Shown one piece after another: positions 10,034 to 19,677 of a stretch of 32,693 bases of DNA. The notes under the pieces were generated by a model that saw nothing but the letters and a program-made list of their open reading frames with translations, was not told the DNA's origin and did not search any database. Every line of letters starts with the position of its first letter. Positions within the stretch are counted from its first letter, which is position 1. The DNA comes from Deltaproteobacteria bacterium (GTDB lineage: Bacteria > Desulfobacterota > Binatia > UBA12015), in assembly GCA_016874795.1 (NCBI GenBank), contig VGTG01000057.1:1-32693 (forward strand), in the 5' to 3' direction. The position numbers and the translations under genes are program-made.

Positions 10034-12468
10034 TACACGGCTCCGAAATCCGGCGCCGAGGCGGCCGGCGTCGGGAAGACGTTGGCGAATTCCGCGAACG
10101 GCGACTGGCCGAAGGTCCCGAGCCCGACGAGCGAGAACCGGAAGCGGAACTCGATCTCGTCCGGGTTCACGCGGTCGACGAACGCCGCGTCGAACGTCCA
10201 GCAGTCGCAGCCGGAGATCACGCGGAATCCGGCCCAATTCTCGAGGAACTCGCCTTCGTCCGCGTCGAAGCGGCCGAGGTAGGACAGCGCGAGGTGGTTG
10301 TTGAGACGGACCGTGGTCGCGGCGTTGAGGTTCTGCACCGCACCGCCGCTGTTGAACTGGTAGAAGAGCGATACTTGATTGACGGGCCGGAGCTCGGGTC
10401 GGAAGATGTCCGAGTCGCCGACGATCGGCCGCGGGTCCCAGAGGTTCGCGCCGACGTTCGCAAAGACGAACTTGTTGTCGGCGACCGAGTAGACCGTCCG
10501 GCTGTTCAGGCCGGCCCAGCGCACCGGCGTGAGGCGCAGGAACGTGTCCACGCCGGAGAGGTGCTCCTTCTTCTTCGGGTCGTCCGCGGTGGCGAAGATG
10601 GGTCGCGAGATCTCGTAGCTCTGCTGGACCTGCGCGCGGCCGAGCTCGCGGATCTGGCCAGCGCTCACGCCGGTCGGCAGGGCCGGCGCCGGGGGGCCGT
10701 ATGGCTCTTCGCCGATGCTCGGGCTCGCGAGCGTCTCGCCGGGAGGCGTGTCCGAGTCGAGCGTCAGTCCGCCGAACTTCCCGAGCAGTCGCGTCAGGAC
10801 GCCATAGGTGACGAGGTTGCGCGCGTTGATCCGATCGAGCGCGTCGTAGATCGGGATGTCGTCCTGGTTGACGAGCGGGATGTAGTTGTAGCGCAGGAAC
10901 GGCTCGATCGTGTGCTTGACCTTCGTCAGCTCCGAGCTTTTCTCGAGCTCGTAGATGCGCGACACCTCGGACTGGATACCGGTGTTGAACTGGAGGATCT
11001 CGCGGCTCTGGAAGCGCTGGTCGACCGTGCGCGTGTCGAACATCCCATCCATCTGAGGCGGCACCGGGAACTCGTTGTTGACGAGGTAGTAGAGCGTCTC
11101 GCGCAGGATCAGATTGAACGATCCGAAGGCGTAATTTCCGAGTCGATACGGCATCATTGCCTGCGGAGCGAAATCGAAGCGCGGTCCGGAGCTCAGCGGC
11201 GCGCGGTAGTAGTAGACGGCCTGCGTGTTCGCGCCGAGCCGGAGCCCCTCGAACAGCGGCGGCGTCCTCGCGTTCAGCGTGAGCCGTGGGATCGGCTGCG
11301 GGACTCGGCTCTGCTTCTGGATCAGGTCCTGGTACCAGACCGCCTCGGCCTTCATGAGGCCCCAGGGCTGCACCTTCACGATGCCCGCTTCGGAGATCGT
11401 GTAGCGGATCGTCGTCAAGAAGAGGTTCGTCGCCGGGACGTACGAGAGGGTGTTCATCTCGCGCAGGAAGAGGTTGTCGCTGACGTAGAACGGCCGGAGG
11501 TAGATGTCGCTCTCCCAGGGACCGGGCTGCTGGTGGTAGCCGATCACGCTCCAGCGGTTCTCCGGGATGTCCGGGTCGGCGAGCTGGTCGATGTCGACCA
11601 CCTCGCTCTCCTGATCGCCGCGGATGCTCTCGTTGAAGTAGCTCAGGGTCATGCGTCCGCCGGCGTCCGGTGAAAGCAGGTAGCGGTAGTCCGTGAGAAT
11701 GCCGATGCGCGCCGACGTCTCGACATCGAGCGAGATCGTCGCGTCGCTGCTCTTGTTGATCGCCCAGTAGAACGGCTGGGTGTACTGGAAGCCGCGTGCG
11801 TTCGAGATGCCGAACGCGGGGAACAGGAAGCCAGACTGGCGATCGCGCAAGACCGGGAAGAGTCCGTACGGAAACTTCAGGATCGGCGTGCCTGCGACCT
11901 TGAACGTGCCCTCGCGGACCTCCGCCCACCCGCCGAGTGTGACGTCGATCTGCTCCGCCTCGATGCTCCAGTCGGGCGCCCCTTCGCTGCAGAGGCAGGT
12001 CGTGAACTCGCCTTCCCAGATGCGGTAGCTGTGCCCGATGTCCTTCTCGAGACGATCGCCGTCGAGAAGGAAGCGCGAGTCGCGCAGGAAGATCTCGCCG
12101 TTCGTCAAGTATCCCGTCTCGTCCTGCATCTCGACCCACGCGTGCTCGGCGTGCACGCGCCCCGAGGGATCCTCGAGCACGACGCTGCCGGACGCGTCGG
12201 CCTGCCCCGTCACGCGCTGGTACGAGATCTCGTCGGCGGCGAGGATCGACGTGCCGCTCGAGATCACGACGTCGCCGGCGGCCTGCACCTCCTCTCCGTC
12301 CTCGCTGTAGGTGATGCTGTCTGCGTCGATCGAGACGGAATCGTCCTTGCCTCCGGCCCCGATTTCGAAGAGCCCCTCGGCGGGATCGCCGTGCGCGGTG
12401 GTCGCGACGGACGCGACCGCGAGCACGAGGACGAGCGCGAGGCTGCGGTAGTCCTCGGGGCGCCTCAT
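10030..12468 (-). CDS. lptD: LPS-assembly outer membrane protein LptD
   Basis: The protein has 812 residues with a signal peptide (core LALVLVLAVASVATTAHG, cleavage near 27). An OstA/LptA-like beta-jellyroll follows (about 45-150; VSIDADSITY, VQAAGDVVIS, ADEISYQ), then a long C-terminal barrel domain with LKFPYGLFPVLRDRQSGFLFP, a conserved LptD stretch. Cys pairs C158/C160 and C754/C756 are placed one near the N-terminal domain and one near the C-terminus, as expected for the inter-domain disulfides of LptD. It forms the outer-membrane translocon that inserts LPS. The ATG overlaps the folC stop as ATGA, and its own stop overlaps the GT2 TTG. No lptE is visible nearby. Confidence 0.93.
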   Translation of the reverse strand: MRRPEDYRSLALVLVLAVASVATTAHGDPAEGLFEIGAGGKDDSVSIDADSITYSEDGEEVQAAGDVVISSGTSILAADEISYQRVTGQADASGSVVLEDPSGRVHAEHAWVEMQDETGYLTNGEIFLRDSRFLLDGDRLEKDIGHSYRIWEGEFTTCLCSEGAPDWSIEAEQIDVTLGGWAEVREGTFKVAGTPILKFPYGLFPVLRDRQSGFLFPAFGISNARGFQYTQPFYWAINKSSDATISLDVETSARIGILTDYRYLLSPDAGGRMTLSYFNESIRGDQESEVVDIDQLADPDIPENRWSVIGYHQQPGPWESDIYLRPFYVSDNLFLREMNTLSYVPATNLFLTTIRYTISEAGIVKVQPWGLMKAEAVWYQDLIQKQSRVPQPIPRLTLNARTPPLFEGLRLGANTQAVYYYRAPLSSGPRFDFAPQAMMPYRLGNYAFGSFNLILRETLYYLVNNEFPVPPQMDGMFDTRTVDQRFQSREILQFNTGIQSEVSRIYELEKSSELTKVKHTIEPFLRYNYIPLVNQDDIPIYDALDRINARNLVTYGVLTRLLGKFGGLTLDSDTPPGETLASPSIGEEPYGPPAPALPTGVSAGQIRELGRAQVQQSYEISRPIFATADDPKKKEHLSGVDTFLRLTPVRWAGLNSRTVYSVADNKFVFANVGANLWDPRPIVGDSDIFRPELRPVNQVSLFYQFNSGGAVQNLNAATTVRLNNHLALSYLGRFDADEGEFLENWAGFRVISGCDCWTFDAAFVDRVNPDEIEFRFRFSLVGLGTFGQSPFAEFANVFPTPAASAPDFGAVY

Positions 12469-13745
12469 GCCGACGTCTCCGCCGCGGATTCGACGGAGGA
12501 CCCGGTCTCGAACACGCTCGCGCGGCCGCTCCGGCGCAGCCAGTCCTCGTAGATCTCGCCGACGAGGAACAGCGAGCCCGCTGCCAGGATCGGCGTCCCG
12601 TCGTCCTCGCGCGCGAGCCGATCGATCTCCGCCGCGGGAGCGCCCCCGACGCGCGTCGGGACGAACGGCGAGAACTCCGACGCGAGCACCGCCGGATCGG
12701 CGGCGCGCGGCTGGCGGAGCGGAACGACGACGACCTCGCGCGCCGCGGGCCGCAGCTCCGCGGCGATCTCACGCCAGCGCTTGTCCGCGAGCGCGGCGAA
12801 GACGAGGCGGACCGGCCCTCCGGCGACCGCGCCGATCTCGCGCCGAAGAGCGGCCGCACCGTCCGGATTGTGGGCGCAGTCGAGGATCACGCGAGGTCTC
12901 TCGCGGACGACGTCGATCCGTCCCGGCCACCGCACGCGAGCGAACGCGGTCCGGACGTGCTCTTCGCTCACGGCGAGGGCGGGAACCCGCGCCCCGAGCT
13001 CGCCGAGCAGTGCGAGAGCGATCGCACCGTTCTCGCGCATGTGCCGGCCGACGAGAGCAATCGGCGGCACGCGATCGCAAAACCCCCCCGCGTCGACGAG
13101 CCGCGCACCGACCTCGGCCCCGCGGGCATTCACGGCCGTGCGCGCTTCGTCGGGCAGCTTCGGCGCGAGCACGGTCGCCACGCCCGGCCGCAGGATCCCG
13201 GCCTTCTCGCGAGCGATCGCGGCGAGCGTATGCCCGAGGTAGTTCTCGTGGTCGAGGCCGATGCTGGTGATCGCGGAGCAGACCGGCTCGACGACGTTCG
13301 TCGCGTCGAGACGTCCGCCGAGACCGACCTCGACCACGGCGACGTCGATCGCAGATTCCGCGAACGAGAGGAACGCGAGCAGCGTCGACACCTCGAAGAA
13401 CGTGAGCCCGGTCTCCTCCGGCGAAGCGCACGAGCGGATCCGCGCGACGCCGTCCACGACCGCTTCCCGCCCGATCTCCGCGCGTCCGATGCGGATCCGC
13501 TCGGTGAAGTGGACGAGATGAGGCGAGGTGTAGATCCCGACCCGATGGCCCGCGGTCACGAGCGCCTCGTGGACGAGTGCCGCGGTCGAGCCCTTGCCGT
13601 TCGTGCCGGCGATCAGGACCGACGCGAACCGCCGATCGGGCCGTCCGAGCGCGTCCAGTGCCGCGCGCACCCGCTCGAGCTTCAGGTCCCAGCCGCGGGA
13701 CGCCTCGAGCCCGTAGAGGTACGCGATGGTCTCGGAGTACGTCAC
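12465..13745 (-). CDS. folC: Bifunctional dihydrofolate synthase / folylpolyglutamate synthase
   Basis: The protein has 426 residues from GTG 13745, which overlaps the accD stop as GTGA. An upstream open frame continues over accD but encodes nonsense. Mur-ligase-type ATP binding is seen in the P-loop GTNGKGST (47-54), followed by TSPHLVHFTERIRI, EVGLGGRLDATN and the C-terminal DCAHNPDGAAALR. The enzyme adds glutamate to dihydropteroate and to folates in the cytoplasm. Order trpA-accD-folC is a conserved bacterial arrangement. The stop overlaps the lptD ATG. Confidence 0.94.
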   Translation of the reverse strand: MTYSETIAYLYGLEASRGWDLKLERVRAALDALGRPDRRFASVLIAGTNGKGSTAALVHEALVTAGHRVGIYTSPHLVHFTERIRIGRAEIGREAVVDGVARIRSCASPEETGLTFFEVSTLLAFLSFAESAIDVAVVEVGLGGRLDATNVVEPVCSAITSIGLDHENYLGHTLAAIAREKAGILRPGVATVLAPKLPDEARTAVNARGAEVGARLVDAGGFCDRVPPIALVGRHMRENGAIALALLGELGARVPALAVSEEHVRTAFARVRWPGRIDVVRERPRVILDCAHNPDGAAALRREIGAVAGGPVRLVFAALADKRWREIAAELRPAAREVVVVPLRQPRAADPAVLASEFSPFVPTRVGGAPAAEIDRLAREDDGTPILAAGSLFLVGEIYEDWLRRSGRASVFETGSSVESAAETSA

Positions 13746-14590
13746 CGCGGTTGCCGCGTGAGCACGCGCAAGACCCGTCCCAAGGTGGATCGGATCTCCG
13801 CGCGCGGCACGACGCCGTCGATCATTCCGGAGCGAAAGACCGTTTCCGCCTTCTGGAAGTCCTCCGGCAGCTTCTCTCCGATCGTCTGCTCGATCACGCG
13901 CCGGCCCGCGAAGCCGATGCGCGCTCCCGGCTCCGCGATCTGGACGTCGCCGAGCATCGCGAGAGAAGCGGCGACGCCGCCGGTCGTCGGATCGGTCAGA
14001 ACGCAGACGTAGGCGAGGCCCGCTTCGCGCAATTGGACGATCGCGTCGCTCACGCGCGCCATCTGGAGGAGCGAGAGCGTGCCTTCCTGCATGCGAGCAC
14101 CGCCCGACGCGACGAACGCGACCATCGGGCAACCCCGCTCACACGCCTCCTCCGCGAGCCTCGAGAACTTCTCCCCCACCACCGTCCCCATGCTGCCACC
14201 GAGAAAGCGGAAGTCGAAGAGTGCGATCGCAGTTTCGACGTCTTCGATCCGCGCGAAGCCGGTGACCAGTGCCTCGGCGCGGCCGGTCGCTTCCCGGGCC
14301 GCCGCGACGCGGGCGGGATACGGCCGGCTGTCGACCCAGCCGAGAGGGTCCGAGGCCGTAAGCGAAGCGTGCGTCTCGCGGAACGTGCCGCGGTCGACGG
14401 TGAGCCGAACCCGTTGCGCGACCGTCACCGGCAGATGGTGGTCGCAGCGCGGGCAGACGTTCAGGCGGCGCTCGACCTCCTTTCGGTAGACGGGCTCGGC
14501 ACAGCCCGGGCAGCGCAGGAAGAGGGCCTCGGCGCCCTCGCCCTCCGCCTCGCTCGGAGGAGTCTCGACCTCGCGATCGCCCGCGGTCAT
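13742..14590 (-). CDS. accD: Acetyl-CoA carboxylase carboxyltransferase subunit beta
   Basis: The protein has 282 residues, typical for AccD. The N-terminal zinc ribbon has C27, C30, C46 and C49 (CPGC and CPRC). The crotonase-like carboxyltransferase domain has the FLGGSMGTVVGEK region, ASGGARMQEG for acyl-CoA binding, and GFAGRRVIEQT. With AccA it transfers carboxyl from biotin to acetyl-CoA, the first step of fatty acid synthesis. The ATG at 14590 overlaps the trpA stop (ATGA). An acidic stretch of about 22 residues precedes the zinc ribbon. accA is not in the window. Confidence 0.95.
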   Translation of the reverse strand: MTAGDREVETPPSEAEGEGAEALFLRCPGCAEPVYRKEVERRLNVCPRCDHHLPVTVAQRVRLTVDRGTFRETHASLTASDPLGWVDSRPYPARVAAAREATGRAEALVTGFARIEDVETAIALFDFRFLGGSMGTVVGEKFSRLAEEACERGCPMVAFVASGGARMQEGTLSLLQMARVSDAIVQLREAGLAYVCVLTDPTTGGVAASLAMLGDVQIAEPGARIGFAGRRVIEQTIGEKLPEDFQKAETVFRSGMIDGVVPRAEIRSTLGRVLRVLTRQPR

Positions 14591-15414
14591 CGCCCCCGTC
14601 CGGAGCGGTGCGTGGCTCGCTTCATGTCGCGGGCGAGGCTGCCCACCTGCGCGACCGCATCCGCCCGGTCCGAGGCCGCCTCGATCCGTCGCGAGATCTC
14701 GGTGCCGACCACCACCGCGTCCGCCATCTGCGCGACCGCGGTGGCCTGCTCCGTCCGCGTGATCCCGAAGCCGATGCCGACCGGGAGCGGCGTCCGTGCT
14801 CGAATGCGTGCGACGAGGCCCGCGATCGCCTCGGTGTCCGCCGCCTTCACTCCCGTCGTCCCCGCCACCGACACGAAATAGACGAACCCGGAGGCGACGC
14901 CGAGGACGCGGTCGATCCGCTCCGCCGTGCTCGTCGGCGCGAGGAGGAAGATCATGTCGATGCCGCTCCGGCGCAGTGGCAGGCGCAGCTGGTCGGCCTC
15001 GTCCGGCGGCATGTCCACGCAGAGGAGGCCGTCGACGCCGACGCCGCTCGCCGCCTGGGCGAGACCTTCCGCGCCGAACGCGAGGAACGGGTTCGCGTAG
15101 CCGAAGAGCACGATGGGAACTTCGGAACGCTTGCGGAAGCGCGCGACGAGGTCGAGCACCCCGGTGAGCGTCGTACCGGCCTTCAGGGCGCGCTCCGCGG
15201 CGCGCTGCAGCGCGGGCCCGTCCGCCATCGGATCGGAGAACGGCACGCCGAGCTCGATCACGTCCGCGCCGGCCTCGACGACCGCGTCTAGGAGGCGCTC
15301 CGTCGTGTCGATCCCGCCGTCGCCCGCCATCAGGAACGGGACGAAAGCGGCCTCGTCGTGCTCGCGGAGAGCGGCGAACGTCGCGGGGAAGCGATTCGCC
15401 GGCGGCCGGCTCAC
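14587..15414 (-). CDS. trpA: Tryptophan synthase alpha chain
   Basis: The protein has 275 residues from GTG 15414, which overlaps the trpB stop as GTGA; no better start exists in frame. It is a TIM barrel that cleaves indole-3-glycerol phosphate and channels indole to TrpB. The catalytic acids are in place: E54 in [11 protein letters not shown] and D65 in DPMADGP, matching Glu49 and Asp60 of the Salmonella enzyme. The mobile loop VAGTTGVK and the phosphate-binding GFGIT are also present. Confidence 0.95.
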   Translation of the reverse strand: MSRPPANRFPATFAALREHDEAAFVPFLMAGDGGIDTTERLLDAVVEAGADVIELGVPFSDPMADGPALQRAAERALKAGTTLTGVLDLVARFRKRSEVPIVLFGYANPFLAFGAEGLAQAASGVGVDGLLCVDMPPDEADQLRLPLRRSGIDMIFLLAPTSTAERIDRVLGVASGFVYFVSVAGTTGVKAADTEAIAGLVARIRARTPLPVGIGFGITRTEQATAVAQMADAVVVGTEISRRIEAASDRADAVAQVGSLARDMKRATHRSGRGR

Positions 15415-16619
15415 GCGCTCTCCCCGCGGAGCTGCACGCCGCGCGCGCTCGCGACCGTCTCCATGTCCTTGTCGCCACGCCCGGAGAGGTTGACGAGCAG
15501 GATTTGATCGCGGCCCATCGTCGGCGCGAGCCGGATCGCGTGCGCGATCGCGTGCGAGGACTCGAGCGCCGCGATGATGCCCTCGCTGCGAGCGAGGCGC
15601 TCGAGCGCGTCGAGCGCCTCGTCGTCCGTCGCGGTGACGTAGCTCACGAGGCCGTGCTCCTTCAGATAGGCGTGCTCGGGGCCGACGCCCGGATAGTCGA
15701 GACCGGCCGAGACCGAGTGCGCCTCGCGGACCTGTCCGACCTCGTCCTGCAGCAAGTACGAGCGCGCGCCGTGCAGCACGCCCGGCGTGCCGGCGGTGAG
15801 CGTCGCCGCGTGGCGCCCCGAGGAGACCCCGTGACCCGCTGCTTCGACGCCGACGGCGCGCACCTCGGCGTCGCCGAGGAACGGGTAGAAGAGCCCGATC
15901 GCGTTCGAGCCGCCGCCGACGCACGCGATCAGCACGTCCGGGAGCCGACCCGTCGCCGCGAGCATCTGACGGCGGGCTTCGCGGCCGATGACGCACTGGA
16001 GATCGCGCACGAGCATCGGATACGGATGCGGCCCCGCCGCGGAGCCGATCATGTAGAAGGTGTCCGCGACGTTCGCGATCCAGTCGCGGAGCGCCTCGTT
16101 CATCGCATCCTTCAGCGTCCGGCTGCCGCTCTCGACGACGCGCACGGAAGCGCCGAGGAGCTTCATCCGGAAGACGTTCAGCGCCTGACGGCGCACGTCC
16201 TCCGCGCCCATGAACACCTCGCACGGAAGCCCGAAGTGCGCCGAAGCCGTCGCCGCTGCGACGCCGTGCTGTCCCGCGCCGGTCTCGGCGATGATGCGGG
16301 TCTTCCCCATGTGCACGGCGATCAGGATCTGGCCGATCGTGTTGTTGATCTTGTGCGCGCCGGTGTGACACAGGTCCTCGCGCTTCAGGTAGATGCGTGC
16401 GCCACCGAGCTCGTCGCTCAGGCGGCCCGCGAGCGTCAGTGGCGTCGGGCGACCGACGTACTCCGAGAGGAGCCGGCGCAGCTCGCTGCGGAACTTCGGG
16501 TCCTTGCGGATGACGGCGTAGGCCTGCTCGAGCTCGAGCAGCGCCGGCATCAGCGTTTCGCTGACGTAGCGACCGCCGAACTCGCCGAAGTGTCCGCGCC
16601 GGTCAGGCAGTTTTTGCAT
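15411..16619 (-). CDS. trpB: Tryptophan synthase beta chain (TrpB1 type)
   Basis: The protein has 402 residues, the usual size for TrpB. It makes tryptophan from indole and serine using PLP. The PLP lysine is K90 in [19 protein letters not shown] supplies the catalytic Glu; GGGSNAIG binds the PLP phosphate. The start [17 protein letters not shown] is the classic TrpB1 N-terminus, which pairs with TrpA. The ATG at 16619 lies within the last 17 bp of trpF, so translation is coupled. Confidence 0.97.
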   Translation of the reverse strand: MQKLPDRRGHFGEFGGRYVSETLMPALLELEQAYAVIRKDPKFRSELRRLLSEYVGRPTPLTLAGRLSDELGGARIYLKREDLCHTGAHKINNTIGQILIAVHMGKTRIIAETGAGQHGVAAATASAHFGLPCEVFMGAEDVRRQALNVFRMKLLGASVRVVESGSRTLKDAMNEALRDWIANVADTFYMIGSAAGPHPYPMLVRDLQCVIGREARRQMLAATGRLPDVLIACVGGGSNAIGLFYPFLGDAEVRAVGVEAAGHGVSSGRHAATLTAGTPGVLHGARSYLLQDEVGQVREAHSVSAGLDYPGVGPEHAYLKEHGLVSYVTATDDEALDALERLARSEGIIAALESSHAIAHAIRLAPTMGRDQILLVNLSGRGDKDMETVASARGVQLRGESA

Positions 16620-17217
16620 TGTCGATCAGCTCCCGCATGCGCGTCGCATCCTTGATTCCGGGCGCGCTCTCGACGCCGCTCGCGACGTCGACCGCGAACG
16701 GGCGGAGCGTTCGCACCGCCGCCGCGACGTTGTCCGGCGCGAGTCCGCCGGCAACGATCAGCCGCTCCCGCGGGAACGGCTTCGCCCAGTCCCACGCGAA
16801 GCTCTCGCCGCCGCCGCCGTACCCGCCGCCCGCACCTCCCTCGCAGAGGTAGTACGCGGGCTCGCCCGCGCCGAGGGCACGGTCCGCGTCCTCGGGCGTC
16901 CGGAGGCGGACCGCGCGGATCACGGGACACGGCCACCCGCCGAGCAGCTCCGTGGGCTCGTCGCCGTGGAGCTGGATCGCCGAGAGCGCGAGGGTCTCGC
17001 GGATCTCCTCGATCTCCTCACGGCTCGCGTCGACGAAGACGCCGACTCGCCACACCGAGACGGGCAGCGCCTCGACGATCGAGCGCGCCGTCGCGACGTC
17101 CACGTGGCGACGGCTTCCCGGCCAGAAGTTGAGGCCGATCATGTCCGCGCCGGCCTCCGCCGCGGCCGCGGCGTCCCCGGGACGCGTGATGCCGCAGATC
17201 TTCACGCGGACGCTCAT
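16603..17217 (-). CDS. trpF: Phosphoribosylanthranilate isomerase, unusual active-site loop
   Basis: The protein has 204 residues. It isomerises phosphoribosyl-anthranilate to CdRP. The TIM-barrel landmarks are present: [10 protein letters not shown] (6-15) with the general-base Cys C8, [25 protein letters not shown] and the phosphate-binding DVASGVES. The odd part is residues 122-140. Where the family usually has 'LLD' (general acid Asp) then a short Gly loop and FDW, this protein reads YYLCEGGAG, then a Tyr-Gly run, then SFAWDW. So C125 or E126 stands at the expected Asp position, and the loop is enriched in Gly. The ATG at 17217 overlaps the trpC stop. Operon position makes the identification secure; whether E126 replaces the acid is open. 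Confidence 0.93.
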   Translation of the reverse strand: MSVRVKICGITRPGDAAAAAEAGADMIGLNFWPGSRRHVDVATARSIVEALPVSVWRVGVFVDASREEIEEIRETLALSAIQLHGDEPTELLGGWPCPVIRAVRLRTPEDADRALGAGEPAYYLCEGGAGGGYGGGGESFAWDWAKPFPRERLIVAGGLAPDNVAAAVRTLRPFAVDVASGVESAPGIKDATRMRELIDNAKTA

Positions 17218-18035
17218 GCCGACTTCCCACCGCCGAGCATCGCGCGCAGCGCCGCTCCCGGATCGGTCGCGGTCATGAACGCCTCGCCGACGAGGAACGC
17301 GTCGACGCCGGAGCCTCGCAAGCGGTCGAGATCGGCGCGGTTCCGAAGGCCGCTCTCGGCGACGACTCGCGTTCCCGAAGGAATTCGTTGCACGAGGCGC
17401 TCGGTCGTCTCGAGCTCGGTCCGGAACGTCCGCAGATCGCGGTTGTTGATGCCGAGGAGCGCTCCCTCGCAGCGCAGAGCGGCCTCGAGCTCCACGTCGT
17501 CGTGGACCTCCACGAGCACCTCGAGGCCGATGTCGCGCGCCGCTCCGAAGAGGCCGACGAGCGCCTCCGCCGAGAGCGCCGCGGCGATGAGGAGCACCGC
17601 GTCCGCGCCCGCCGCTCGCGCCTCCTCGAGCTGATAGGCGTCGAGGACGAAGTCCTTCCGGAGAACAGGGATCGAGACCGCTTCGCGCACGGCCGCGAGA
17701 TGAGCGAGCGCGCCGCCGAAGAACTTCTCGTTCGTCAGGACCGAGATCCCCGCCGCGCCCGCCGCTTCGTAGCTCCGCGCGATCGCGACCGGATCGTAGG
17801 GATCGCGCAGGACGCCGCGCGAAGGCGAGCGGTGCTTGCACTCGGCGATGATTCCGGGCGAGCGCTCGGCGAGCGAGCGCAGGAGGCTTCGGCGCGCCGT
17901 CGCGTAGCCCGGGGCACGACGCAGATCCTCCACGGTGCGCACCGCGCGAGCGCGCTCGATCACCTCGCGTTCGTTGCCGACGATCTGCGCGAGGATGTCG
18001 GGGAGCGGTCGTGTCTCGCGGCTCTCCACGGTCAC
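17214..18035 (-). CDS. trpC: Indole-3-glycerol phosphate synthase
   Basis: The protein has 273 residues from GTG 18035, which overlaps the trpD stop as GTGA. A second GTG two codons in (18029) has AGGGGAG seven bases upstream and may be the true start. The TIM-barrel catalytic set is complete: E65 and K67 in AECKHRSPSRG, K127 in VLRKDF, E176 in VLVEVHDD, N198 in GINNRDL, and E227-S228 in VAESGL. It closes the indole ring from CdRP. It is a separate gene from trpF, unlike the fused enterobacterial protein. Confidence 0.96.
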   Translation of the reverse strand: MTVESRETRPLPDILAQIVGNEREVIERARAVRTVEDLRRAPGYATARRSLLRSLAERSPGIIAECKHRSPSRGVLRDPYDPVAIARSYEAAGAAGISVLTNEKFFGGALAHLAAVREAVSIPVLRKDFVLDAYQLEEARAAGADAVLLIAAALSAEALVGLFGAARDIGLEVLVEVHDDVELEAALRCEGALLGINNRDLRTFRTELETTERLVQRIPSGTRVVAESGLRNRADLDRLRGSGVDAFLVGEAFMTATDPGAALRAMLGGGKSA

Positions 18036-19090
18036 GCTCCCCTGCTAGCATCCGCGTGCCCCGCCTGCGTGGCCTCCGCGAGGCGACGCAAGACGTCGCG
18101 CGCGCCGCCGCTCGCGATCGCTTCGCCTGCGAGACGTGCGCCCTCGGCGAGGCTCTCGGCGCGTCCTGCCACGTGGAGCACCATTCCCGCGTTCGCCGCG
18201 ACGACGTCCGCGCGCGGACCCGGCGCTCCGTCGAGCACCTCGCGAACCGCCTGCACCGACTCCTCGAGCGTCTCGGCGTGCACCGCCTCCGGCGGCGCTT
18301 CGGGCAGACCGAAGGTCGAGGCATCGACGACGAGCTCGCGAACGGAATCTCCCCGGATCTCGACGACGTCGGCGGGAGCGGCGAGCGAGATCTCATCGAG
18401 ACCGTCGCGGCCGTGCACGACGAGAGCGTGCTCGACGCCGAGGATCCGAAGCGCGCCCGCGACCCGCTCGAGATCGCGCTTCGATGCCACGCCGACGACC
18501 TGACGCCGCACGCCGGCCGGGTTCGTGAGCGGTCCGAGCAGGTTGAAGATCGTCCGGACGCCGAGCTCGGTCCGGACCGGACCGACGTGCCGCATCGCCG
18601 GGTGGAGTCGGCGCGCGAAGAGGAAGCCGATCCCCACCTGGTCGATGCAGCGTCCGACCCTGTCCGCGGGCAGATCGATCGCGACGCCGAGCGCTTCGAG
18701 CGTGTCCGCGCCGCCGAACTTTCCCGAGGCTGCCCGATTTCCATGCTTGGCCACCGAGGCGCCGCCCGCAGCCGCGACGAGAGCCGCGGCCGTCGAGATG
18801 CTGAACGTTCTCCCGCCGTCTCCGCCGGTGCCGCAGTTGTCGACGAGCGGCTCGCGCCGGCTCGCCACCCGGTCGGCGCGCGCGCGCATCGTCCGGGCTG
18901 CGCCGACGATCTGGTCGACCGTCTCGCCGCGCACGCGGAGCGCCGCGAGAAAAGCGCCGACGAGCGCCGCGGACGACCCTCCCGACATGATCTCCTCGAC
19001 GGCCGCCGCGGTCGCGTCGGTTCCGAGCTCGTCACCGTCGAGGAGGCACGCGAGGGCGGAGCGGATGGCGACGCCGCCCTTCTGTGTCAC
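18032..19090 (-). CDS. trpD: Anthranilate phosphoribosyltransferase
   Basis: The protein has 352 residues from GTG 19090, with GGAGG six bases upstream and a GTGA overlap with the trpG stop. A longer open frame over trpG is a shadow. Key motifs are GTGGDGG (87-93) for PRPP, TFSIST, VAKHGNR (113-119) and [11 protein letters not shown]. The segment after KHGNR reads [13 protein letters not shown], a little off the common SSKxGSADVLE, but the Lys and Asp remain. It joins anthranilate to PRPP and is not fused to trpG. Confidence 0.95.
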   Translation of the reverse strand: MTQKGGVAIRSALACLLDGDELGTDATAAAVEEIMSGGSSAALVGAFLAALRVRGETVDQIVGAARTMRARADRVASRREPLVDNCGTGGDGGRTFSISTAAALVAAAGGASVAKHGNRAASGKFGGADTLEALGVAIDLPADRVGRCIDQVGIGFLFARRLHPAMRHVGPVRTELGVRTIFNLLGPLTNPAGVRRQVVGVASKRDLERVAGALRILGVEHALVVHGRDGLDEISLAAPADVVEIRGDSVRELVVDASTFGLPEAPPEAVHAETLEESVQAVREVLDGAPGPRADVVAANAGMVLHVAGRAESLAEGARLAGEAIASGGARDVLRRLAEATQAGHADASRGA

Positions 19091-19677
19091 CGCTTCCCTC
19101 CGGGCAAGCTCTCGAGAAAGTTTGCGAGAAGACGCTTTCCTTCCACCGTCAGGATCGACTCGGGATGGAACTGCACGCCTTCGAGCGGCCACTCGCGATG
19201 CCGCACGCCCATGATCTCGCGATCGCCTTCGTCCTCGGTCCACGCCGTGATCTCGAGGCTTTCCGGCAGACGGCTCCGCTCGATGACGAGGGAATGGTAG
19301 CGCGTCGCCTCGAAGGGCCGCGGAAGATCGCGGAACACGCCGGCGCCCGAGTGATGAATCGCGGACGTCTTTCCGTGCATGATCTTCGAAGCGCGCACGA
19401 TCTCGCCGCCGAGCGCCGCGCCGATCGACTGGTGTCCGAGGCAGACGCCGAGCGTCGGGATCTTTCCTCCGAAGCGCTGCACGGCGCCGACGGAGATGCC
19501 CGCCTCCGCGGGTGTGCACGGCCCCGGAGAGAGGACGATTCCGGAGGGATGCTTCGCTTCGATCGCGTCGAGCGTGATCGCGTCGTTGCGGTGGACCTCG
19601 ACCTCGGCGCCGAGCTCGCGGAGGTACTGCACGAGGTTGTAGGTGAAGGAGTCGTAGTTGTCGATCATGAGGATCAT
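19087..19677 (-). CDS. trpG: Anthranilate synthase component II (glutamine amidotransferase)
   Basis: The protein has 196 residues from ATG 19677, with AGGAG eight bases upstream and ATGA overlap with trpE. A second ATG is three codons in. It is a class I amidotransferase: [11 protein letters not shown] at the N-terminus, nucleophile C79 in GVCLGHQ, and H171/E173 in GVQFHPES. It delivers ammonia from glutamine to TrpE. PabA is the close relative, but the position between trpE and trpD supports TrpG; it may also serve folate synthesis. Confidence 0.95.
   Translation of the reverse strand: MILMIDNYDSFTYNLVQYLRELGAEVEVHRNDAITLDAIEAKHPSGIVLSPGPCTPAEAGISVGAVQRFGGKIPTLGVCLGHQSIGAALGGEIVRASKIMHGKTSAIHHSGAGVFRDLPRPFEATRYHSLVIERSRLPESLEITAWTEDEGDREIMGVRHREWPLEGVQFHPESILTVEGKRLLANFLESLPGGKR

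Noticed and set aside
9092-12859. A 1255-codon minus-strand frame that might suggest a giant GT2 fusion
   Set aside because: Only its last 313 codons are protein-like; the rest is an out-of-frame reading of lptD. The TTG at the lptD stop is the sensible start.
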